Under the pieces are notes generated by a model. It was not told the origin of the DNA. It ran no database searches and worked only from the letters and a program-made list of their open reading frames with translations. A DNA stretch of 64,000 nucleotides from assembly GCA_023052935.1 (NCBI GenBank), contig CM041298.1, positions 2,356,001 through 2,420,000 of the forward strand. Direction: 5' to 3'. A program made the translations under genes and the position numbers. The first letter of the stretch is position 1, and each line of letters starts with the position of its first letter. This DNA comes from Piezodorus guildinii. Lineage: Eukaryota; Arthropoda; Insecta; Hemiptera; Pentatomidae. Below, piece after piece: positions 1-11,769 of the stretch.

Positions 1-815
1 CAGCCACAACTTAATTTTCACAGATGGTTCTAAATCAGACTCATCCACTGGCTCAGCTTTCGTCGCATCAAATGCACCTACAAGTCGAAACTACATCAAT
101 ATTGTTCCGTATATACAGCTGAAGTGAATGCGATCGCAATGGCCCTTGATTATTCCAGAACACTCCCAATAGAGAACTTCACCATAGCCTTAGATTCATT
201 GAGCGCTCTAAAGGCACTACAGAATATGCATTCCAGTCATCCAGGAATTTTAAGAATCCTGGAATTAACCAAAGTAATGGCTGAAAATGGGAAAAGAATC
301 AATTATGTGTGGATACCAGGTCACATGGGGATAAGAGGGAATGAAATGGCAGATAAGGCTGCTAAAGAGGCTCTCACTCTCCCTGGTCGTGGTAGGGCAC
401 TGCTCACACCATCAGAGCTAGCACGCCCTCTTATAGACAATTTATGGAAGAAATGGGATGAAGCATGGAAAAACAGTTACCCAAGCAAATTGAAAACCAT
501 TAAGAAAGAAGTAAAGTATTGGAAAACCTCAAGTCGCAGCAACCGCAGGGAGGAGGTGGTCTTGGCCCGCTTGAGAATAGGGCACACAAGGTTAACACAT
601 GGGCATTAATATGTAAAGAGTTGCCCCCAAGATGTCAGCATTGTAGGGAAATCCTAACGATTACCCATGTGTTCGAGGAATGTCCCTTCTACACTAGACA
701 ACTGGACCAAAAGGGAATACCTCACAATGTCGCGGTTGCATTAGGAAACGATGGGAACAGAATTGACCAATTAATGTGCCTCCTTTCTGAAATGGACTTT
801 TATAAGAGGATTTGA
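1..815 (+). pseudogene. I/Jockey-like LINE, RNase H domain and C-terminus, frameshifted
   Basis: This is the 3' coding end of a non-LTR retrotransposon. The RNase H domain, which removes RNA from RNA/DNA hybrids during retrotransposition, starts in one frame (TDGSK at about 23-37), moves to a second frame near 100 (YTAEVNAI, then LDSLSAL, then the WIPGHMGIRGNEMAD block that supplies His and Asp) and to a third near 545-600. The third frame ends with a CX2CX7HX4C zinc-knuckle-like motif (about 634-684) and a stop at 813-815. All catalytic acidic residues can be found, but two frameshifts make the copy dead. The reverse transcriptase lies outside the window to the left. Family type is clear; clade is inferred. 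Confidence 0.85.
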
Positions 816-1027
816 GGACTTACTTTATGTTTATTTATTTCTACTTATCTTTATTATTATTTTTTTTTTTTTCCTTGAATATTGTCTACTAATATAACTT
901 GATATATGTTTATTTTTTACTAACGTTGTCGTATTTATTTTATTATAGATCATTCCTATTCTTATTATCTGTTTTAATCAATATTATTATTTAATATTGA
1001 AGAAAAAAAAAAAAAAAAAAAAAAAAA
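816..1027 (+). mobile_element. 3' UTR and poly(A) tail of the LINE
   Basis: AT-rich non-coding sequence follows the stop codon and ends in about 25 A residues at 1003-1027, the mark of target-primed reverse transcription. Confidence 0.7.
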
Positions 1028-1440
1028 TCAATTATCTTTGTTTGTCTAAATTAATTTTCTAAAATGAGCGTATCCGGCACTATTTATGAGTGTATTATTT
1101 GTAAATTATGTATTATCTGTATGTATGTATTCATGTATTATGGATGTATTACTTATTATGTATATGATTATTGTCTATTATGTATTATTATTTGTTCATA
1201 ATGTATTCGTTCATTTTGTATTATTATTATTTGTTTTAGTGTATTATTATCATTTGTTATATTGGTTCATTATTTATTTAATTAATATTATTATTTAATA
1301 TTTCAACTAAAGCCATAATTGTCTGTTTTTAAAAAACGTGTATCTTATAGTGAGTTAGGTATTATATATCTAAGTGTATCTTATACTGAGTGTATCTGGC
1401 ACTGATGACCAAGATGTTTTGTGCCAATAAATAAAACAAA
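1028..1440 (+). mobile_element. Second LINE 3' UTR end
   Basis: The stretch ends in a short hairpin (GGCAC at about 1400, GTGCC near 1425) followed by AATAAATAAAAC. The same kind of hairpin plus (TAAA)n ends the RNase H element at 34064-34112. A segment at 977-1000 recurs at about 1281-1305, so two related 3' UTRs are joined. Confidence 0.45.
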
Positions 1441-1454
1441 AACCAAACCAAACA

Positions 1455-1872
1455 AATATTGCATGACAAATATTTTTTCTCTTTTTGCCTTTCGTTGGAT
1501 ATCGAATTCGCTCAACTCGTATATTTATTCGTCTTTTATCAATGGTAAAAAGATTATATGATTGATTTATTCAAATCTACAAATTTACAAGATACTTCAG
1601 AGGAAAAAAAAATTACATTGAGAATTAGTTACATTGAATTTCAATATTGCATGATAAAATATGTTTCGTCTTTTCCCTTTTAGATCGATATCGTTTTTTA
1701 TCAGTGCTAAATAGATGATATAGTTGTAGTTTTGTTTTTTATATGTTCTACAAAATTAAAGGTAGTTTAGGAAAATTCAATATATCGGCATTTAAGCCCT
1801 GACAGACTATTTTTATCAGAATGAAACTAATATGATATTAAAACCCATTAAATTTTACATCGATGTATATTT
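1455..1872 (+). repeat. Family A repeat, internal fragment
   Basis: It carries the core ATCGGCATTTAAGCCCTG (about 1785-1802) and the AAATTTTACATCGATGTA block shared by every other family A copy. Part of it is duplicated (1453-1600 and 1640-1760). Both ends are missing. Confidence 0.75.
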
Positions 1873-2116
1873 GACATAACAGCCTTCCCTGCCCAAGGTC
1901 ACGGATTCAAACCTTAATCTGACCTTAGGATAATTTAATGGGAGTAAAAAATCCTTAGGAGGAGACGTAAAATGGTTGTCCCGAGCCTGTGTGATGTCAG
2001 GTACTAGTTAAAGATCCCCATCATAATAAAACCTGGATAGGCAAAATTTGACTCCCACTGTAGCATCGTCCGATTAGACACAGTACCATAAAGTGATGTT
2101 AAATAAATAAACAAAA
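1873..2116 (+). mobile_element. tRNA-derived SINE (SINE-T), 5' shortened
   Basis: This copy has the B-box region (GGTCACGGATTCAAACC), the body with GATGTCAGGTACTAGTTAAAG and the TAAATAAATAAACAAAAG tail. The A-box half of the tRNA-like head is lost. Confidence 0.8.
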
Positions 2117-2330
2117 GACCTAAATCGAATGATACTATGTCACATATATTCGTCGTTTTGAGTTTTTCAGTCTCTCATATTTCATAGTTAACTTTTTTTG
2201 AGAATCGTTTTGCAGTGATAATAATGATTTTTCGATTGATTTTGATTGATTGACAAATTATTACACAATGTTTTATTATTTCCAAATAATTATATTAGGG
2301 TATGACTGTTTATATAGCTAGGGTAAAAAA

Positions 2331-2704
2331 CCTCTTGCATATTAACATGGAGTGCAGTTATTACGTAAATAGTTTAGGAGTGGTTCAAAACGTTTTTTAG
2401 AGACTTCTCATTTTGATATATGGTAGTCTTGATTATATTTAAGTTAATTTTATTTTTTAATATACAAAATTAAGCACTGAGACTGCGAATCGCTCACTCG
2501 CCATGCAATTCTGAATCCAATGACACCTCATTCATGCTATTTGAACGTGTTAATTACTGCATAATCGATACAAAAGCTATTGCATATTAATATGGAATGG
2601 AGTAATCACGTAAACAGTTTAGGAATGGTTCAAAACGTTTTTAAGAGCTTCAAATATTTATATATAGTAGAGTTGATGATATTTAAATTGATTTTATTTA
2701 TTTA
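2331..2704 (+). repeat. 244-bp tandem repeat, two diverged units
   Basis: Units start at 2331 and 2576 (period 245). They match the cleaner array at 3322-4197 but are more diverged. The second unit is cut off at about 2704 by the following insert. Confidence 0.8.
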
Positions 2705-3320
2705 TTATTGCTGTTTTTATATTCGCAACTGCGTTGCTGCGCATTCAGCGAATGTGAGGTATTATTTTTCCTCTTGATCAGCGTCCTCAATTTTTAGTTT
2801 AGAAGATCTCTCGGCCATCGTATTTTAAGTCTTCTTTGGGCCTGCCCTGGTAACAGGGAGGAAGAAAGGGAAGAAACAAGTTGATTTGGATGGTGATGTG
2901 TCGAAGAGTGAAACCTGTTATATTTGTCGTGAATGTAAGAATTTACTGTTGGGATGGTTTTGTCATTGTGTATCGTGTGGTTCGAAATATATTATGGCGC
3001 GAGAACAATTTTCTGTAAAATTTTGGACAGAGTTCTTTGTATTTTGTTTGTGTGTACGTTTTTTGCAGAACCCCAAAGTTTTGCTCCGTATGTCCCATAT
3101 TGGTCTCAGTAGAGTCGTATATATTAGTCGCTTGTTTCGTAAATTTAGCGGTGATCTGTAACCTAATAGATGTGAAAGTTATTTGTAACGTCTTGTTAAT
3201 TCTTGTCGCTTTAATTTCGTATATATGTTCCTTGTTAGTATTTTATCCAGATATAGTCCGAGGTATGGTACGTAGGTTTTTAAATGTTTATTTATTTAGA
3301 ATAAAAAACCAAGGAATCTG
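2705..3320 (+). other. Unrecognised insert with a cysteine-rich reading frame
   Basis: The stretch separates the two blocks of the 244-bp repeat. A 91-residue frame runs from 2886 to 3161 and opens with four CXXC-type cysteines (CYICRECKN, then CHCVSCG), a spacing that could bind zinc. The second half looks like random hydrophobic translation. No family is recognised. It may be a fragment of a transposon zinc finger or chance. Confidence 0.25.
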
Positions 3321-3321
3321 G

Positions 3322-4197
3322 GTATGATTCGCTCTCTCGTCATGCAATTCTGAATCCAATGACACCTTACTCATGCTATTTGAGTGTGTTAAGTCGTGCA
3401 TAATCGGTACAAAACCTCTTGCATATTAATGTAGAGAGTAGTAATTACGTAAATAGTTTAAGAGCGCTACAAAACGTTTTAAGAGCATGGAATATTTACA
3501 TATAGTGGAATTGATGATATTTAAATTGATTTAATTTATTGAATATACAAAATTAAGTACTGAGAGTGCGATTCGCTCACTCTTCATGCAATCCTGAATC
3601 CAATGACACCTCAATCATGCTATTTGAGTGTGTTAAGTCGTGCATAATCGGTACAAAACCTCTTGCATATTAATGTAGAGAGTAGTAATTACGTAAATAG
3701 TTTAAGAGCGCTACAAAACGTTTTAAGAGCATGGAATATTTACATATAGTGGAATTGATGATATTTAAATTGATTTAATTTATTGAATATACAAAATTAA
3801 GTACTGAGAGTGCGATTCGCTCACTCTTCATGCAATCCTGAATCCAATGACACCTTACTCATGCTATTTGAGTGTGTTAAGTCGTGCATAATCGGTACAA
3901 AACCTCTTGCATATTAATGTAGAGAGTAGTAATTACGTAAATAGTTTAAGAGCGCTACAAAACGTTTTAAGAGCATGGAATATTTACATATAGTGGAATT
4001 GATGATATTTAAATTGATTTAATTTATTGAATATACAAAATTAAGTACTGAGAGTGCGATTCGCTCACTCTTCATGCAATCCTGAATCCAATGACACCTT
4101 ACTCATGCTATTTGAGCGTGTTAAGTCCTGCATACTCGGTACAGAAGCTCTTGCACATTAACGTAGAGTGTGGTAATTACGTAAATAGGTTAGGAGT
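3322..4197 (+). repeat. 244-bp tandem repeat array, about 3.6 units
   Basis: Units begin at 3415, 3659 and 3903 (CCTCTTGCATATTAATG), exactly 244 bp apart and nearly identical. The last partial unit (from about 4147) is more diverged and stops at about 4197. Each unit is non-coding and contains TTACGTAAATAGTTTA. Confidence 0.9.
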
Positions 4198-4507
4198 GGA
4201 CGAGACCCTGTTCACACGAGAAGCACCCTCAATGAGACTAATTAGCCAAAGCCTTTGTCTCAAGATCCAGTGCGCTCCGCGTCACGTCATAATTCCCCCA
4301 ATGAGGCCTATTTCTCCGCTGAGGGAACTGCCTTGTTTGCCTAAAGGCCTCTTAAACTCCGAGTGGGAAGGGAATAAACTGAGCAAAGAGAATATGATTT
4401 GATGGAATCAAGTGCTTCCGCACATCACAGGGAATTTACTCCAGATCCCGCCTTTACCTCATTAATATTTACTTGTCATGCGTGGTTTTATACAGAGAGC
4501 ACGAGAT
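4198..4507. other. Unassigned, more GC-rich stretch
   Basis: No gene, repeat family or RNA is recognised. The open frame through it lacks any domain. Confidence 0.3.
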
Positions 4508-5035
4508 TTTTTCTCACTCTTTACTAACTTTTACAAGCTTGTGTATAAGATAATATTTTTTCTAAAATCTTTAGCTATCCAACTGTATATTATACATATA
4601 TATTACCTCTTTTTATGTTCAAAATTGCGTAAAAAAATATGTTTGCACTTTTCTTCTTTAGTTTTTTATAAAATTCGCTTAACATTGATATTTAGCCGTC
4701 CTTCATCAGTGTCATTAAGATAATATGGATAATGTATTGGAATGTACAAAATTAAAGGTAGTTTAGAGGAAGAAAATTTTGAAATTTCGGCATTCAGGCC
4801 CTGTCAGACTATTTCAATCAGAATAAAACCTACACGATATTAAAGACCGCTCAATTGTACATCGGTATAGTGAGTTTAATCAAAATCTTTAGAGCCGTTT
4901 TTGAGAAAATCGTAAAAAGGTGCAAAATGCATGGTATAAAGTGGCTCTTCTGGTTCGCCGATTTTGATGAAAAAGTTACTGTAACATCTCGGGCGTGTAT
5001 TAGTCTTGAATGTGAAATTTCAGTTTCATTGGACA
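4508..5035 (+). repeat. Family A repeat, both ends missing
   Basis: It runs from the TTACAAGCTTGTGTATAAG block through the core ATTTCGGCATTCAGGCCCTG to the region CATCTCGGGCGTGTATTAG. A SINE fragment follows directly, so the A copy was cut there. Confidence 0.8.
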
Positions 5036-5183
5036 TACCTGACATCCCACAGACTCGGGACCTGTCTTTTTACGTCCCCTCCGAAGGACGGCATTATTAA
5101 GGATTTTTTATGGCCATAAACAAATCCTAGGACAACCTGGTAGGTTTAAACCCGTCACCTTAGCAACTACACCACAGGTGACT
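5036..5183 (-). mobile_element. SINE-T fragment
   Basis: Minus-strand match to the SINE-T body (ACTCGGGACC, CCCCTCCGAAGGACGGCAT) and to the B-box (TTTAAACCCGTCACC on the plus strand). The 3' tail side is missing. Confidence 0.75.
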
Positions 5184-6015
5184 TCTATTATTATCAAAGT
5201 AGGGACTTTAGCTATGCTATCTAGTGACAAATCGCTGTAATCTTACGCTATCAGTAACATCTCCTATCAGTATCACTGTTGCTATGCCACTACACCGCTA
5301 AGTAAGCCGCTACCCTCTAAGCAAATCTCTTCTAATATAAACAACGCTTCAGAAGATACAACAGATACATAAGCCGTTATGCATGTTGTAGCACGAGAGT
5401 GAAAAAAACTTGTAGACAAAATATTTTTAGAATCAGTATTTTTTTTTTTTTAAATCGATGTTTATAATCAGAGATCGAAAAGAAAAGAAAAAATAATCGA
5501 TTTAGTTGCCGGACTGGTTCATTAATATTCAACCCAGCCTCGAGCACAAATGGATTTCTAATTCATCAAGTATTCTTCCAGTAGCCGTCCACTTAATCGA
5601 ATGTAGATCGGGAATCGATAATGTTAAAAGCAATTAGCAAGATGGATGCTTCAAATTAATAATGATGTGTTGATTCATTAAGGAAGGTAGAACTCGGCAG
5701 TTCACAGGTGTCCTTCGAATTTCTCAAATATCTGTCTCAAAGGATTTTCTTTTTATCTCATTTGTTGGAAACAAACCTGGTGCACAAAATTCCTCTTGCG
5801 CAACGCCACTTAAAATAAAATTACTTATCCCATTACTTCGCCTTAATTTCATTTGTAAAAATAATAAGTAAAAATATCAAGTAACGATTTTCATTAATAT
5901 CATGCCGGTTTTATTTTCTTGAAGTCGTCTAACATGGCTTAGGTGCCTTTTTTTAAATCTTTTAAAGTACTTTTATTGTTTTAAATGGGAAATAATAGAT
6001 TATTTTCGTTAGAAA
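5184..6015. other. No feature recognised
   Basis: AT-rich sequence without a long frame, repeat family or RNA motif that I can name. Confidence 0.3.
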
Positions 6016-6017
6016 AG

Positions 6018-6637
6018 ATCTGATGCGCGCAACACACGGCTTTCACTTACCTCCGTTGTTAAAATCAATTGAAGAATTTTTAAATACATTTAAAGTTACA
6101 AATAAATTGTTAAAGAATTAATTATTTAGAATTTCAATAGAAACATGTGTTTAATTAAGTAATCAATTATATTTTTATCTACCGCAATCAGTTAGTTTTA
6201 TCGGCTTTTCGTCACTTTCCATTAACCTTTAAAATTCCGCATAATAGATAATATTTTTTCTAAAATCTTTTGCTATCCAACGGTATTTAATACATCCATA
6301 TTACTATTCTTGTGTTCGGAAACCCAAAAATATGATTGCACTTTTCTCCTTTAGTTGTTTATCGAATTCGCTGAACTCATTATCTATCAATAGTAATAAG
6401 ATAATATACTATTTTTTTTTTTAAATCTACTTTAGAGAAAGAAAATTTAAAATATCGGCATTTAAGCCCTGTCAGACTATTTCAATCAGAATGAAACCTA
6501 CATGATATTAAAGCCCATCAAATTGTACCTCGACATTGCGAGTTTAATCAAAATCGTTAGAGCCGTTTTTAAGAAAATGCAAAAAAAAGGTGCAAAATGC
6601 ATATAATAAAGTGGCTCTTCTGGTTAGCTGAACAATT
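6018..6637 (+). repeat. Family A repeat, left end intact, right end truncated
   Basis: Left end reads ATCTGATGCGCGCAACACACG followed by the terminal motif TTTCACTTACCT. The core follows at about 6452. The copy stops after GTGGCTCTTCTGGTTAGCTG. Confidence 0.85.
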
Positions 6638-6712
6638 ATTATATTATACACAAATTTATTTAAGGTAGTTATTTAACACATTTTCTTAGTCATTAACGTT
6701 ATTGAACATTTT

Positions 6713-7589
6713 TACTTTCACTTACTATATATAGTAAGGGAAACTATTGCGATTGTGAAAATTTTCGAATTCCAGTTGTCAACGGAAATACACGTTTTAG
6801 GGTCCCCTAAGTCCAAATAACCAAGTCCCCTAAAAAGGTCTGTGTGTGTGTGCTAACTTCCGACGGAAACGATAAGTCCTATGAAACGGAAATTTCATAT
6901 TTATGACAACAATACGCCCGAGACGTTACACAATCTTTTTCATCAAAATGAGCTTACCAGAAGAGCACCTTTCTTCTATTTTCTGGAAAACAGTTCCGAC
7001 GATTTTGATTAAACTCGCTATATCGATGTAAAATTTAATGGGCTTTAACGACATTTTGGTTTCATTCTGATAAAAATAGTTTGACAGGGCCTAAATGCCG
7101 ATATTTTAAATTTTCTTCCTCTAAAGTACCTTTCATTTCTTAGATTCTATAAAAACAACCATATCATCTTGTTAGAAATAATAAATCACAGCTAAATATG
7201 TAAATTGTGCGAATTTAATAAACAAATAAAGGAGAAAACTGAAAAAATATTTGTTTAAAGCAATTTTTTTGAACATAAGTAACATTTGAACAGTAATATA
7301 CATGTATGATATACCGTTTGAAAGCTTGAGATTATAGAAAAAATATTATCTAATACACAAGCATTTAGAAGTTAATAGAGAGCGATGAAAACCCGATAAA
7401 AGTAACTGATTATTTTAGATAATAATATAATAGATTTTTTAATAAAACACATGTTTCTATAGAAATTCCATTTAATTAATTATTTAACAGTTTCTCTTAT
7501 TTTTTCTCGAACTGTATTTATAAATATTTTAATCGAATTAAAAAACAAAGGTAAGTTAAAGTCGTTTGTTGGCCGCACCAGAGTTTTTT
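6713..7589 (-). repeat. Family A repeat, both ends present
   Basis: It starts with ACTTTCACTTACTATATAT and ends with GGTAAGTTAAAGTCG followed by the minus form of the left extension (GGCCGCACCAGA). The core lies at about 7085-7110. Confidence 0.85.
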
Positions 7590-7599
7590 ATTTTTTTTT

Positions 7600-7745
7600 C
7601 AATTCTAAAAAAGTAATTGCCGATATTTAAAAAAAATAGATTTATGTGTTGTTTTTTAACATGAAAATAGTAATATAGATAAATAATATACAGTAGGAAA
7701 GCCAAATATTTTTGAAAAAATATTATCTTATACACAAGCTTAGTC
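7600..7745 (-). repeat. Family A repeat, short fragment
   Basis: It contains ACAGTAGGAAAGCCAAA and the ATATTATCTTATACACAAGC block of the family. Confidence 0.6.
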
Positions 7746-8241
7746 AAGGTAATTATTTAACAATTTTCCTTAGTCACTAACGTTACTGGACATTTTTGAA
7801 ATTGTTTTTAACAACCAGGTAATCGTGTGTTGCAAGCAACAGATTTTTAAAGTAATGATTACCCATCATATAAAGGATCAAACATAATAATATTAAAACA
7901 CAAGTTAAGATCAAAAGCTTCTTTAGAAAGTCTAGATGCCGATGAGACCATTACTAGCAATCATGGACTGAAAGCTCTCATCAAAGGTTAAGTTTATAAT
8001 CTCAACTGAGTTAGGATGAAGTATTTTCGAACTTCTAGTTACTTATCTCATCTTCCGAAAAGGACTTGATGCTTCAGAAAACTTTTTGGGGGAGAAAAAA
8101 ATAAAATAAAAGAAAGAATTTCCTTTGGTAAAGTTGATCCCTGGAGAAAACAGCAACGAGATCCGTCTCAACTCGGAAACATCTCATCTATCTTAAAGTT
8201 TAGGAACTTATTACGATACATCTTAATTATATATCTACTTT
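7746..8241. other. No feature recognised
   Basis: No frame, repeat or RNA that I can identify. Confidence 0.3.
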
Positions 8242-8680
8242 CACTTACCTATACATGAAATATATAGTAAGGGAAAGTATTGCGATCGTGACCATTTTCC
8301 AAGTTTTTTCTAATTAAGGAAAATACACGTTTTTAAGGGTCTCTTCAGTCCAAATCACCCAGTCACGCAAAGAGGTCCGTGTGTGTGTGTGGTAAGTCCA
8401 GCACAAAAATGAAAAGTCGTACGGAACAGAAATTTCATATTTGAGGCAACTGTACGCCTAATATGTTACAGTAACGTTTTCATCAAAATCAGCCGACCAG
8501 AAAAGCTACTTAAAACCATGCAGCTTGCAACTTTCTACGTTTTTTTCTAAAACTGCTCAAACTATTTTGATTAAACTCGCTATATGAATGTAAAATTTAA
8601 TAGGCTTTAATGTCATGTAGGTTTCATTCTGATTAAAACAGTATGACAGGGCTTAAATCGCAATATTTAAAAGTACCTTT

Positions 8681-9740
8681 TTTACAAGCTCCGTTTTTAC
8701 CTCCTACCTATTTTCTTAATATCAAGTCCTACCTCGCTGATAGATCTTTCAAAATAAATCACAATAGTTCCTATTCCTCCCTGTTTTCTCAATCTGCTGG
8801 TGTTCCTCAAGACAGTATCCTAGGACCCGTTCTTTATACAGTCAATATAACTGATACCCTAACCCATCCAAACAGTTTCCTTTCTACCTATGCTGATGAC
8901 ACGTGTGTGCTATCAGTAGATAATGATCCAGTTACAGCCTCCCACACTCTTCAATCCCACATCCGAGACCTTCAAGTATGGTGCTAGAAATGGAGGATTA
9001 AAATCAATTCTAATAAATCCCACCAGATAACCTTTACCCTTTGTCCTAAACCAATGACTTCTTGCCCTACAGTATCCTCCAATGACACACCGTTAGCCCC
9101 TGTTTTCGATACCTAGGACTCCACCTTGATAAACGTTTAACTTGGAATCCCCATACAAGACTGAAACGACAAGAAACTGACCGACGTTTTCGACTACTTC
9201 AACACTTACCGGACAAACGCTCCAACCTTCCACTTAACTACAAAATACTTATAAATAAGTAGTAATAATCATAATAATGACCATCATCAGACCGATATGG
9301 ACTTGCTGTGTAGAGCTATGGGGCTCTACTAAACCATCGAATTCCCCTCGCATCCAATCCTTACAATCCAAAATCCTTCGTAAAATCCCCAATGCTCCTA
9401 TATTTTGTCACAAATAAACTCATCCATAAAGACCTTAATATTCCATATGTTGCTGACATAGCCCGAACCAGATACCGCTCCTTCCATGACAAACTCCATT
9501 CTCACTCGAACCCACTAGTTTCAATCCTTGCTTCCTCTTCGATCCCTGATAAACCTCCGAGGCGTCTGAAAAGAAGATGGCCACGAGACCTTTTAGTTTA
9601 GAATATTTTTAGAGTGCTGCCACTGGGTGTCCCTACATGTATTTCATGACAGTTTTCTATGTAACCGTCACATTCACTTGATGTGTTTTTTTTTAAAATA
9701 CAGTTGTAGATATCAATAAAGATGTTAAAAAAAAAAAAAA
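8681..9740 (+). pseudogene. J family (Jockey-like LINE), 5'-truncated reverse transcriptase copy
   Basis: The frame at 8643-8987 has the reverse transcriptase motif AGVPQDSILGP (motif B with Asp in place of the usual Gly) and the catalytic YADDT at 8889-8903. Stops and frameshifts break the rest, but thumb and C-terminal blocks can be followed (LKRRWPRDLLV ends at 9600). The 3' UTR ends in poly(A) at 9727-9740. The 5' end is truncated inside the palm domain. It lies inside a family A repeat. Confidence 0.9.
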
Positions 9741-9907
9741 CCCTTTCAATTTGGAGATTTCAAAAAGATAGGGATATCATGTTATTAACATTGCTGAATA
9801 ACGGCTAAATATGCAAGTTGAGCGAATTTGATAAACAAGGAAAGAAGAAAAGTGCAAAAAAAAATGTTTATGCACTTTTTGTGTTTCTGATCATAAAAAG
9901 AGTAATA

Positions 9908-10188
9908 GGGATCACCCATAGTAGAGCGGCTAGCACAAACAGCCTTCTATGCCGAAGGTCACGGATTCGATCCCGTAGGTGGCCCTAGGATTTTTTAAAA
10001 ATCCTTAGTTATTTCGGAGAGGACGTTAGAAGGTGGTTCCGAGCCTGTGCGATGTCAGGTACTCGTTAAAGATCCCTTTCCTAATAAAACCTGGATAGGT
10101 AAAATTTGGGACTCCCACTAAAGCATCGTCAGATTAGCAATAGTAGCATAAAGTGACGTTAACTAATAAACAAATAAACAAACAAAAC
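9908..10188 (+). mobile_element. SINE-T, full length, with 7-bp target duplication
   Basis: The head has an A-box-like stretch and a B box (GGATTCGATCCC). The tail is AATAAACAAATAAACAAAC. Flanks read AGTAATA at 9901-9907 and 10189-10195. The target is a family A repeat. Confidence 0.92.
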
Positions 10189-10231
10189 AGTAATATAGAC
10201 GTATAATATACTGTTGGAAAGCTAAAGATTT

Positions 10232-10517
10232 ATTGTTTATTTATTTAACGTTATTTTATGCTACCATGGCTAATCGGACGATGCTACAGCGGGAGTCCTA
10301 AATTTTGCCTATCCAGGTTTTATTAGGATAGGGATCTTTAACGAGTACCTGACATCGCACAGGCTCGGGACCACCTTTAAACGTCCCCTCCGAAGGACGG
10401 CATAACTAAGGATTTTTTACTCCCATTGAAAAATCCTAGGACCACCTGCGGATTTGAACCCGTGACCTTTGGCATAGAAGGCTGTTTGTGCTAGCCGCTC
10501 TACTATGGGTGATCCCT
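10232..10517 (-). mobile_element. SINE-T, full length, with 11-bp target duplication
   Basis: On the minus strand this has the same head, body and tail as the SINE just upstream. GCTAAAGATTT stands on both sides (10221-10231 and 10518-10528). It inserted only 43 bp from the other SINE, in the opposite direction. Confidence 0.93.
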
Positions 10518-10721
10518 GCTAAAGATTTAAAAAAAATATTATCTAATACACAAAAACACAACAAAAGTTAACGGAGAGTGATGAAAAGACGATAAAACTG
10601 ATTGTCGTAGGTAATAATATAATAGATTATTTAATAAAACACTTGTTTCTAATTCAATTGAACATCTAGGTAATTAATTTCTTTACAATTTATTTTCATC
10701 TCTAAATTTATTACAAAATTC

Positions 10722-11352
10722 TTTTTTTATTTATATTTTATTGAATTTTACAACTGTATATTAACATAAATACAATAAGTAAAGTGTTGAATTAGAATAA
10801 AGGGCGTAAAAGGCTTGTGAAGAAACTACCCAGCGGTAGTACTTCGATGTTTATTTAAGTAAGTAGATCTGGAGGTCATCTTCTTTTCAATTGCCTCGGA
10901 CGGTTGTCAGGACTATGTGAGGTTGATAGGTTGCGGGCAAGAGAGTTTATATGGGCTGGGAGTTTGGAATTAAAAGTGGTATATCTGGTACGAGAAAGGT
11001 CTGCGACAAATGGGTCATTAATGTCGTTATGGATGATTTTATTTGTGACGAAATAAGGAGCATTCAGGATTTTTCGAAGGATTTTGGATTGTAATGATTG
11101 GATGAGGGAGGAATTAGATGGCTTAGTAGAGCCCCAAAGCTCTATTCCATATGTCCAGATGGGTCTGATGACGTAACATAAATGAGCTTTTTGTAATAAA
11201 TTAGAAATTTTGAACGTTTGTCAAGTAAGTGTTGTAGTAATCGGTATCTACGGATCTTGTCGTTTTAGTCTCGTGTGAGGATTACATGTAAGACGTTTGT
11301 CAAGATGGAGTCATAGGTATCGGATTCGTTCAACAGGTATGAGTGGAGTATT
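10722..11352 (-). pseudogene. J family LINE, 5'-truncated C-terminal copy
   Basis: Minus-strand translation gives broken pieces of the J C-terminus (KPSNSS, QSLQSKILRKI, NAPYFVTNKIIH). Poly(T) at 10722-10728 is the tail. CAAAATTC flanks it at 10714-10721 and 11353-11360. Stops are frequent. Confidence 0.88.
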
Positions 11353-11396
11353 CAAAATTCTTAACTTGATTTTAACAACGTAGGTAAGTAAAAGTC

Positions 11397-11769
11397 TTAT
11401 TATTCCAAATGTAGCAATAAATAATATTTAATTAAACCTGATTGCTATAGACATCTACACCTGGCACCCAATCAAAGCAAACAGTTGCCCATCTCAATCT
11501 ACATTCCTAATCAGTTCTAGCTTCTGCTCAGTCTGTGAGGTATTTATGTTGTCTATTATTCATCGCTCTGTTGTTTCATTAATGTAGGAATAGGGAATGG
11601 CCAGTTAATCAGAAAGCCTTCAAGAGATTTCAAGCAAACGCCTATAAGTAAGATTGAGACTGGAAAAATGGTGTGATGATCACGGATTAAGTATAAACCC
11701 ACAAAAATCAAAGGCAATATTAATAGGATTCCGAACACAACAAAAAATAAATATAAACGAAATAAAAAA
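11397..11769. other. No feature recognised
   Basis: No repeat family or protein similarity that I can name. Short frames on both strands lack motifs. Confidence 0.3.

Larger units (their letters stand above)
8242..11396 (-). repeat. Family A repeat expanded to 3.2 kb by four nested insertions
   Basis: The outer ends are ACTTTCACTTACCTATAC at 8242 and GTAGGTAAGTAAAAGTC near 11396. Removing the J copy at 8681-9740, the SINEs at 9908-10188 and 10232-10517, and the J copy at 10722-11352 leaves a continuous family A element of normal length. Target duplications around three of the four insertions are visible. Confidence 0.85.

Noticed and set aside
1086..1298. 70-residue hydrophobic frame as a small membrane protein
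   Set aside because: It lies in a TTATTATG-rich LINE 3' UTR; the hydrophobic residues come from base composition.
8643..8987. Start codon at 8643 as a true gene start
   Set aside because: The first codons lie in family A sequence; the LINE begins only at about 8681.
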